This document shows positions 4,515 to 9,278 of a DNA stretch of 9,278 nucleotides, piece after piece. How positions within the stretch are numbered: position 1 is the stretch's first letter; the number at the start of each line of letters is the position of its first letter. The stretch lies in assembly GCA_035762005.1 (NCBI GenBank), contig DASTQA010000031.1, positions 1 through 9,278 on the forward strand. Direction: 5' to 3'. The notes beneath the pieces are model-generated. The model was given only the letters and a program-made list of their open reading frames with translations. It was not told the origin of the DNA and ran no database searches. Origin of the DNA: JAIBJN01 sp035762005. Its GTDB lineage: Bacteria > Actinomycetota > Thermoleophilia > Gaiellales > Gaiellaceae. The translations under genes and the position numbers were made by a program.

Positions 4515-6179
4515 GCGAAGCTCCGATTCGACCTTGCCGAGGGCGTCGTGGATCTTCGCGAGCACGCCCTGGAGCTCGACCGTCCGGGCGAGGTCGTCGC
4601 CGGAGAGGTCGGCGAGCTCCCGCCGCACGAGCCGCTCCTCAAGGCGGAGGAAGTGCTCGCGCGCCGTCTCCTCGCCGAGGTGCTCGACGGCCGCCGTCGC
4701 GACGAGCTCGGCGCGCGCGGCGACGAGCTCGGGATCACCGTCGACCTCGCCGACCAGGTGGGCGCGGAGGCGCCGGTGGAGAGCGTTGTCGAAGTGCCGG
4801 TCGTCGAGCGGCCGCAGGTAGCGCTCCGCGAGGTCGGGCGCCGTCGAGCACGCGGCCAGGAGCCAGCGCTCGAGGCGCTCCCCGGCGTCGAGGAGGCGCG
4901 GCGAGACGGTGCCGGTGCGGGCGAGCGTCCGGGGCGCGAGGCCGGCGGCCGTGTCGGAGGGGAGGTCGAGCCGGTCGGCGGCGAACCGCACCGCCTCGGC
5001 GCGCTCGGGCGAGTCCTCGACGCCCGCGAGCACCTCCCGGAGGCGCGCGAACGCCTCCTGCTTCGAGGGCGCCCGCTCGAGCTCGAGCCGCACGCGGTGG
5101 AGCAGGTACCCGACGGCAGCGCCGATTCGCTCCTCGAAGCCGTCGGCCGCCTCCGCCGGATCGAGGCCCGGTGGGAGCGGCACGATGCGCACGTCGAAGC
5201 CGGCCCGCACCGCGAGCTCCATGCCGCGGAGCGTCGCCGCCTCGCCCGCGGCGTCGGCGTCGAAGCAGAGGTAGAGGCGCGCCGTCAGGCGCCGCAGCTC
5301 CTTCAGCTGCGGCTCGGTGAGCGCGGTGCCCATGGAGGCGACCGCGGGCCGAAGGCCCGCCTGGTGGAGCGCGAGGACGTCCGTGTAGCCCTCGACCACG
5401 AGGGCGCGGTCCTCCTTCGTGATCGCCGCGCGCGCCCGGTCGAGCCCGTAGACGATCGCACCCTTGCGGAAGAGCTCGCCCTCGGGCGAGTTCACGTACT
5501 TCGCCGGGATCGGGTCGTCCTCGTGGAGCCGCCGGGCGCCGAAGCCGAGCACCCGGCCCCGCGCGTCGGCGAGCGGGAAGACGAGCCGCCCGGCGAACCA
5601 GTCGTTGCCGCGACGGTTCACGAGCCCCGCGGCGGCCAGCTCCGGGGCGGCATAGCCCTTCTCCCGCGCCTTCTGCGCGAGCACCGCGCCTCCGGGGGAG
5701 AGCCCGAGGCGGAACTCGCGGCAGACCTCCTCCCCCAGCCCGCGCTCGGTCAGGTAGGCGCGCGCGGGCTCGCCGCCCGCCGTCTCCCAGAGCGTGCGCT
5801 CGTAGAATCTCGCCGCCTGCTCGAGGAGCGCGAGCAGGCGCTCACGGCGCCTCCTCCCGGCTTCCACCTCCGGCGAGGCCTCCTCGTACTCGAGCGGGAC
5901 GCGGTAGCGGTCTGCGAGCCACTCGATCGCCCCGACGAAGTCGAGCCCCTCGGTCTCGCGCACGAAGGTGATGAGGTCGCCGCCCTTGTGGCAGCCGTGG
6001 CAGTAGAAGAGCTTCTCGGCGGCCTCGACGGAGAAGCTCGGCGTCCGCTCCTCGTGGAACGGGCAGCGGCCCGTCCAGCGCGAGCCGACCCTGCGGAGCT
6101 GCGTGCGGGCGCCGACGATCTCGACCATGTCGGCGACGGCCTTCACCTGCTCGACCGACGACTGCTTGATCACCGCCAT
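4512..6179 (-). CDS. dnaG: DNA primase DnaG
   Basis: DnaG makes the RNA primers for chromosome replication and works with the DnaB helicase at the fork. The 555-residue protein has all three parts. First is an N-terminal CHC2 zinc finger with Cys39, His42, Cys60 and Cys63 (CPFHEERTPSF ... FYCHGCHKGGDLITFV). Then come the catalytic core and TOPRIM domain, with the acidic EGYTD at 263-267 and FDADAAG with Asp307 and Asp309. Last is a helical C-terminal region from about 400 that should contact DnaB. The length is at the short end for the family. The start MAVIKQSSVEQVKAVADMVEIV is typical. It has no Shine-Dalgarno and overlaps the dgt stop by 10 bases, so translation is probably coupled. tRNA-Asn follows directly downstream. 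Confidence 0.97.
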   Translation of the reverse strand: MAVIKQSSVEQVKAVADMVEIVGARTQLRRVGSRWTGRCPFHEERTPSFSVEAAEKLFYCHGCHKGGDLITFVRETEGLDFVGAIEWLADRYRVPLEYEEASPEVEAGRRRRERLLALLEQAARFYERTLWETAGGEPARAYLTERGLGEEVCREFRLGLSPGGAVLAQKAREKGYAAPELAAAGLVNRRGNDWFAGRLVFPLADARGRVLGFGARRLHEDDPIPAKYVNSPEGELFRKGAIVYGLDRARAAITKEDRALVVEGYTDVLALHQAGLRPAVASMGTALTEPQLKELRRLTARLYLCFDADAAGEAATLRGMELAVRAGFDVRIVPLPPGLDPAEAADGFEERIGAAVGYLLHRVRLELERAPSKQEAFARLREVLAGVEDSPERAEAVRFAADRLDLPSDTAAGLAPRTLARTGTVSPRLLDAGERLERWLLAACSTAPDLAERYLRPLDDRHFDNALHRRLRAHLVGEVDGDPELVAARAELVATAAVEHLGEETAREHFLRLEERLVRRELADLSGDDLARTVELQGVLAKIHDALGKVESELR

Positions 6180-7165
6180 GCGAGGGCGAAGCGGTCGGTC
6201 ATGCCGGCGACGTAGTCGGTCACGCGCTGCGGGAGGTCGCCCGGCCCGTCCGGCGGGAGCTCCTCGGGGTGCTCCACGAGCCGGTCGAAGATGCGGCGCA
6301 CCGTGCGGGTGGCGAGCAGGCGCTGCTGCTCCGCCGCCGACCCGAGGTAGACGCGCTCGAACATGAAGGCGCGCAGATTGAGCATCGCGCGACCGATCGC
6401 CTCGCTCTGGCCGATGTCGCCGCTCCCCGCGGATGCCTCGACGATGTCGTGGACGAGCGCGTCGATCCGCCGCGACCCGCGCTCGCCGAGCAGCTCGATC
6501 TCCTCGCGCGGGAGCTCCTCGGGCGTGAGGAGGCCCGCCCGCAGCGCGTCGTCGATGTCGTGGTTGATGTAGGCGACGCGGTCGACGAGCCGCACGATCT
6601 TCCCCTCGAGCGTCGCCGGCTCCCCCGGGCCCGTGTGGTGCAGGATCCCGTCGCGCGTCTCGAGCGTGAGGTTCAGCCCCCGCCCGTCCCGCTCGAGGGT
6701 CTCCACGACCCGGAGCGACTGCTCGTTGTGCCTGAACCGCCGGCCGAAGCGCTCGGCGAGCACCTCGTCGAGCGCCTCCTCGCCGGTGTGGCCGAAGGGG
6801 GCATGACCCAGGTCGTGGCCCAGGGCGATCGCCTCCGCGAGGTCCTCGTTCAGCCGCAGCGCGCGGGCGACGGTGCGCGAGATCCCGGCCGTCTCGAGCG
6901 TGTGGGTGAGGCGCGTGCGGTAGTGGTCGCCCTTCGGGTCGATGAAGACCTGCGTCTTGTGCGTCAGGCGGCGGAACGCCTTCGCGTGGACGATGCGGTC
7001 GCGGTCGCGCTGGAGCGGCGTCCGCAGACGGCATTCCTCCGTCTCCTCGCGCGCCCGCCCGCCCGTCTCGTACGAGCGCACCGCGAGCGGGGAGAGCCAG
7101 CTCTCCTCCCGCTCGCGGATCCGAGCCTCGAACTCCTCCGCGACCCGTCCGGCGACCTCGGGCAC
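6170..7165 (-). CDS. dgt: Deoxyguanosinetriphosphate triphosphohydrolase-like HD-domain protein
   Basis: Dgt-like proteins cleave dNTPs to nucleosides and triphosphate and so help balance the DNA precursor pool. Specificity of the type-2 branch found beside dnaG is less well known. The 331-residue sequence carries FQRDRDRIVHSKAFRRL-like family sequence (here LQRDRDRIVHAKAFRRLTHKTQVF, 51-74), GDHYRTRLTHTLE with His88, the HD pair His117-Asp118 in LGHDLGHAPFGH, RHNEQSLRVVE, and Asp195 in LVDRVAYINHDIDDAL. All expected HD metal ligands are present. GTG at 7165 is chosen for family agreement. It lacks a Shine-Dalgarno, and TACCGT lies 7 bases upstream inside the 16-base gap after the dehydrogenase gene. 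dgt next to dnaG is a common actinobacterial and Firmicutes arrangement. Confidence 0.94.
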   Translation of the reverse strand: MPEVAGRVAEEFEARIREREESWLSPLAVRSYETGGRAREETEECRLRTPLQRDRDRIVHAKAFRRLTHKTQVFIDPKGDHYRTRLTHTLETAGISRTVARALRLNEDLAEAIALGHDLGHAPFGHTGEEALDEVLAERFGRRFRHNEQSLRVVETLERDGRGLNLTLETRDGILHHTGPGEPATLEGKIVRLVDRVAYINHDIDDALRAGLLTPEELPREEIELLGERGSRRIDALVHDIVEASAGSGDIGQSEAIGRAMLNLRAFMFERVYLGSAAEQQRLLATRTVRRIFDRLVEHPEELPPDGPGDLPQRVTDYVAGMTDRFALAWR

Positions 7166-7172
7166 GACGCCA

Positions 7173-7178
7173 ACGGTA
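7173..7178 (-). promoter_or_regulatory. Putative -10 box of dgt-dnaG (leaderless)
   Basis: TACCGT on the minus strand ends 7 bases before the GTG at 7165 and lies within the 16-base gap after the dehydrogenase stop. Its upstream elements would fall inside that gene's last codons. Readthrough from the dehydrogenase gene is also possible. Confidence 0.4.
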
Positions 7179-7181
7179 CCG

Positions 7182-7967
7182 CTAGATGATGATGGGAACG
7201 GTGCCGCCGTCGGCGCTCCACGCAGAGCCCGTGACGTAGCGGGCCCGGTCCGAGCAGAGGAAGACGATCACCGCCGCGATCTCGTCCGGGTCCGCGAGCC
7301 GCCCGAGCGGCCGTCCCTTCCCCACGCCCTCGAGCACCTCCTCGCGGCTCTTTCCCGAGCGCTCCGCGGCCTGGTCGGCGAGCCCGCCGGGGGCCAGCCA
7401 CGCTGGCGAGGCGGTCGGCCCGGGGGCGACCGCGTTGCAGAGGATCCCGTCCTTCGCGTACGTGTCCGCGACGAGCCGCGAGAGCGAGAGCACCGCGGCC
7501 TTCGTGACGCTGTAGTTCGGCATGCCGGTCGAGGGGCGCTTCCCGGCGGTCGAGCTGACGTTGACGATCCGGCCGGCACCGCGCTCGCGCATGCCCGGGA
7601 GAGCCGCCCGGATGGCGCGGACGTAGCTCATGACGTTGAGCTGCCACATCGTCTCCCAGTCCGCGTCCGTCAGCTCCTCGAAGCCGACCTGGACGGCGAG
7701 GCCGACGTTGTTGACGAGACAGTCGACGCTGCCGAGCTCCGCCACCGTCCGGCGGATCAGCTTCCCCGGGGCCGAGGGCTCGGCCAGGTCGCCCGGGACG
7801 CCGAGCGCGGCGCCGACCTCCGCGGCGGCCGCCTCGACGCGCTCGCGGCTCCGGCCCGAGACGACGACCCGCGCCCCCTCCGCGGCGAGCATCCGTGCGG
7901 TCTCGAGGCCGATGCCGGCCGTCGAGCCCGTGACGACGCACACGCGATTCTCGAGGCCGAGCTCCAC
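7182..7967 (-). CDS. Short-chain dehydrogenase/reductase (classical SDR)
   Basis: This 261-residue protein is a classical SDR, an NAD(P)-dependent oxidoreductase of cytosolic type. It shows the cofactor motif TGSTAGIG (13-20), NNVG (86-89) in place of the usual NNAG, Asn111, and the catalytic Ser138/139 in VNVSSTAG, with Tyr152 and Lys156 in YSVTK. The segment NAVAPGPTASP follows, and near the end VTGSAWSADGGT. An Arg after SG (SGRSRERV, 37-44) hints at NADP preference. The substrate cannot be told. The GTG at 7967 is chosen because it gives the family N-terminus (ELGLENRVCVVTG) and a TAGGGT lies 8 bases upstream. The start at 8384 would add 139 residues antisense to the cupin gene. It diverges from the cupin gene and precedes dgt by 16 bases. 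Confidence 0.92.
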   Translation of the reverse strand: MELGLENRVCVVTGSTAGIGLETARMLAAEGARVVVSGRSRERVEAAAAEVGAALGVPGDLAEPSAPGKLIRRTVAELGSVDCLVNNVGLAVQVGFEELTDADWETMWQLNVMSYVRAIRAALPGMRERGAGRIVNVSSTAGKRPSTGMPNYSVTKAAVLSLSRLVADTYAKDGILCNAVAPGPTASPAWLAPGGLADQAAERSGKSREEVLEGVGKGRPLGRLADPDEIAAVIVFLCSDRARYVTGSAWSADGGTVPIII

Positions 7968-7975
7968 GCCGCGGT

Positions 7976-7981
7976 ACCCTA
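7976..7981 (-). promoter_or_regulatory. Putative -10 box of the SDR gene (leaderless)
   Basis: TAGGGT on the minus strand ends 8 bases before the GTG at 7967, the same hexamer as at the EamA gene. The palindrome GTCGAC (7997-8002) lies about 15 bases upstream and may be the -35 region. Confidence 0.45.
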
Positions 7982-8036
7982 GCGGCGCACGCCGGAGTCG
8001 ACCGCGGCGCCCGCCGGCGCCCTCGGCCCGGTCCTC

Positions 8037-8042
8037 TACGAT
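8037..8042 (+). promoter_or_regulatory. Putative -10 box of the cupin gene (leaderless)
   Basis: TACGAT ends 6 bases before the GTG at 8049, with no Shine-Dalgarno between. It shares an 81-base divergent gap with the SDR promoter, so GTCGAC at 7997-8002 could serve a regulator of both. Confidence 0.45.
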
Positions 8043-8048
8043 TCGCCC

Positions 8049-8465
8049 GTGGGCTTCGCCTACGGCGTCATCGAGGACCTCGGCGACAGCGTCTTCCGCA
8101 GGATCCGCCAGCCGCTGGGCGTGACCGCGTTCGGCGTGAACGCCATGGTGCTCCCCGTCGGCACTGGGTGGTTCGAGCACTACCACGACGACCAGGACGA
8201 GCTCTACTTCGTCCACCGCGGCCTGGCCGGCTTCGAGGTCGAGGGGGAGCGCTTCGAGCTCGGTCCCGGCGGCATCTGCCACGTCGAGTCGACGACGCCC
8301 CGGCGTCTCTGGAACGCGGGCGGCGAGGAGCTCGTGCTCCTCGTGGTGGGCGGGAAAGGCGGGTACATCGGCCGCGACGGCCACATGGTCGACCCCGCCG
8401 ACGAGGAGCGGCGCCGTGCCTTCAGTGCGGGCGACGAGGCCGTCATCCGCCGGCTGCCCGAGTGA
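8049..8465 (+). CDS. Cupin-domain protein
   Basis: This is a single-domain cupin of 138 residues. Cupin motif 1 is complete: His44, His46, Glu51 and Gly58 in FEHYHDDQDELYFVHRG, spaced exactly as the consensus. In motif 2 (LGPGGICHVESTTPRRLWNAG, about 73-93) the usual metal-binding His before the RxxN end is replaced by Arg (PRRLWN), though a nearby His sits in ICHVES. The C-terminal part (GRDGHMVDPADEERRRAF) is polar. Cupins of this kind bind sugars or small acids or act as isomerases and dioxygenases; no specific role is supported. The GTG at 8049 is chosen because a TACGAT box lies 6 bases upstream. It overlaps the next gene by 4 bases (GTGA), so the two form an operon. Confidence 0.85.
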   Translation: MGFAYGVIEDLGDSVFRRIRQPLGVTAFGVNAMVLPVGTGWFEHYHDDQDELYFVHRGLAGFEVEGERFELGPGGICHVESTTPRRLWNAGGEELVLLVVGGKGGYIGRDGHMVDPADEERRRAFSAGDEAVIRRLPE

Positions 8466-9043
8466 CCACCGTGTACCTGGCCCGGCACGGGCAGAGCGAC
8501 TGGAACGCCGCGCGCCGCTGGCAGGGGCATGCCGACCGGCCGCTCACCGACCTGGGGCGGCGCCAGGCTGCAGAGCTCGCGGAGCGTCTGCGGGACGTCG
8601 CGCTCGAGGCGGTCTACTCGTCGGACCTGAGACGCGCGCGCGAGACGGCCGAGGCGGTCGCCGCTCCTCGCGGCCTGCTGGTGCGGGTGCGCAGCGACCT
8701 CCGGGAGGTCGACGTCGGCTCCTGGTCGGGCCTGACCCGGGCCGAGGCGGAGGAGCGCTTTCCCGAGGGCTTCGCCCGCTGGAAGGCCGGCGGGCACGGC
8801 TGGGAGGGCGGCGAGCCGTACGACCTCATGGCCGCGCGGGTCGTCGCCGCCGTGCTCGACCTCGCACGGGCACACCCCACCGGCGGCGTGCTCGTCGTCG
8901 CCCACGGGGGGCCCATCCGGGCGCTGCACTCGGTGGCCCTCGGGCTCGAGATCGCCGAGCACCGGAGGCTGACCCCGGTCGCCGCGAACGCCCACCTCTC
9001 CCGTGTCGCCGTCCGGGACGGGCGGATCACGCGGCTAGACTGA
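8462..9043 (+). CDS. Histidine phosphatase family protein (phosphoglycerate mutase-like)
   Basis: This 193-residue cytosolic protein belongs to the histidine phosphatase superfamily (phosphoglycerate mutase, CobC and GpmB-like phosphatases). The nucleophile motif ARHGQSDWN has His9 with Arg8. SSDLRRARETAEAVA carries the next conserved Arg (57/58), and LREVDVGSWSGLT gives Glu82. The second catalytic His is His148 in VVAHGGPIRAL. All expected active-site residues are present. Which phosphate ester it hydrolyses is unknown; its small size and the GSWSG segment fit the broad-specificity or cobalamin/phosphatase type rather than glycolytic mutase. The GTG at 8462 overlaps the cupin stop as GTGA, so translation is probably coupled. 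An in-frame start at 8168 runs antisense-like through the cupin gene and is rejected. Confidence 0.92.
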   Translation: MTTVYLARHGQSDWNAARRWQGHADRPLTDLGRRQAAELAERLRDVALEAVYSSDLRRARETAEAVAAPRGLLVRVRSDLREVDVGSWSGLTRAEAEERFPEGFARWKAGGHGWEGGEPYDLMAARVVAAVLDLARAHPTGGVLVVAHGGPIRALHSVALGLEIAEHRRLTPVAANAHLSRVAVRDGRITRLD

Positions 9044-9278
9044 GCCCGCGGAGGACTAACGAGCGAGTCCGACGCCTGAGCCTGCCGTAGTAGCCGCCAA
9101 TCTCGCCTCGGTAGTCCTCGTCGCGATCGCGACTCATCGACCTCGGGCGAGTTCTCGATCTCGTCCTTTGTCCGATCGACATGGACCGTCTCGGCGACGT
9201 CGTCGGCCCGATTGATGAGGCCTGCGGGAAGCGGCACCTTCTTGCCGAAGATCCATGGGCCGGTGATCACGCGTGCTC
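9027..9278 (-). pseudogene. PRC-barrel domain protein, C-terminal part, apparently frameshifted and cut by the window edge
   Basis: The reading frame enters from the right edge as ARVITGPWIFGKKVPLPAG, then VDRTKDEIENSPEVDES, which resembles the tail of actinobacterial PRC-barrel proteins (stress or RNA-processing related domain, function not established). After DES (9130) this frame becomes Arg-rich and loses family likeness. The other minus frame reads RDRDEDYRGEIGGYYG, the expected family ending, and stops at 9027-9029, overlapping the phosphatase end by 17 bases. One extra base, or two missing, would reconcile the frames. The break falls inside the perfect palindrome TCGCGATCGCGA (9121-9132). 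Either the gene is a real frameshift mutant or the sequence has an error here. The start is outside the window. Confidence 0.7.

Noticed and set aside
6182..7189. Plus-strand open frames opposite dgt
   Set aside because: They mirror the dgt coding frame on the other strand and show no family sequence.
7968..8384. N-terminal extension of the SDR protein to the start at 8384
   Set aside because: It would be antisense to the whole cupin gene and adds residues that do not match any SDR; GTG at 7967 gives the normal N-terminus.
8614..9029. Continuation of the PRC-barrel frame-1 reading through the phosphatase gene
   Set aside because: After 9130 the frame is Arg/Ser-rich antisense to a gene with all its active-site residues; the family-like ending lies in the other frame and stops at 9027.

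Overview
The window looks like chromosomal housekeeping DNA from a very GC-rich actinobacterium. A deep-branching Thermoleophilia lineage (Gaiellales or Solirubrobacterales type) is my best guess, based on GC content, Arg/Ala/Glu-rich proteins, a RpoD-like sigma factor with a short acidic N-terminus, -10 boxes of TANNNT form placed directly before start codons, and a PRC-barrel protein typical of soil actinobacteria. This taxonomic guess is inference only. I see no phage, insertion sequence, CRISPR array or defence system, and the window holds no obvious new multi-gene system.

Layout. Positions 1-344 (minus strand) hold the first 61 codons of pdxS (vitamin B6 synthesis) and, upstream of it, a CAU-anticodon tRNA that fits tRNA-Ile2 better than tRNA-Met. 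Then come a YjbQ-family gene (475-927, plus) with a terminator-like hairpin, and a ten-helix EamA transporter (1174-2049, plus). Converging on the transporter from the minus strand is a sigma-70 factor / ribosomal protein bL31 pair (3268 to 2065). Two small membrane-protein genes of unknown function diverge from a 190-base gap (3413-3787 minus, 3978-4343 plus). A tRNA-Asn (4420-4492, minus) follows. Further along is the dgt-dnaG pair (dNTPase-like HD protein and primase, 7165 to 4512, minus), preceded on the same strand by a short-chain dehydrogenase (7967 to 7182). Diverging from the dehydrogenase are a cupin gene and a histidine-phosphatase gene that overlap by 4 bases (8049-9043, plus). The window ends in a minus-strand PRC-barrel gene, cut by the window edge and apparently frameshifted.

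How it fits together. dgt, dnaG and the sigma gene echo the macromolecular-synthesis arrangement (dnaG next to rpoD) known from many bacteria. Here dnaG and sigma are separated by tRNA-Asn and the two membrane-protein genes. dgt and dnaG overlap by 10 bases and are probably translated together. The two best points to recheck are the sigma gene, whose family alignment and Shine-Dalgarno position point to a rare ATC start codon, and the PRC-barrel gene, whose frame changes exactly at a perfect 12-base palindrome. Five genes (pdxS, the EamA gene, the dehydrogenase, dgt and the cupin) have a TANNNT box 6-9 bases before their start codon and no Shine-Dalgarno, so they are likely leaderless. yjbQ, sigma, rpmE and the two small membrane-protein genes have clear Shine-Dalgarno sites.
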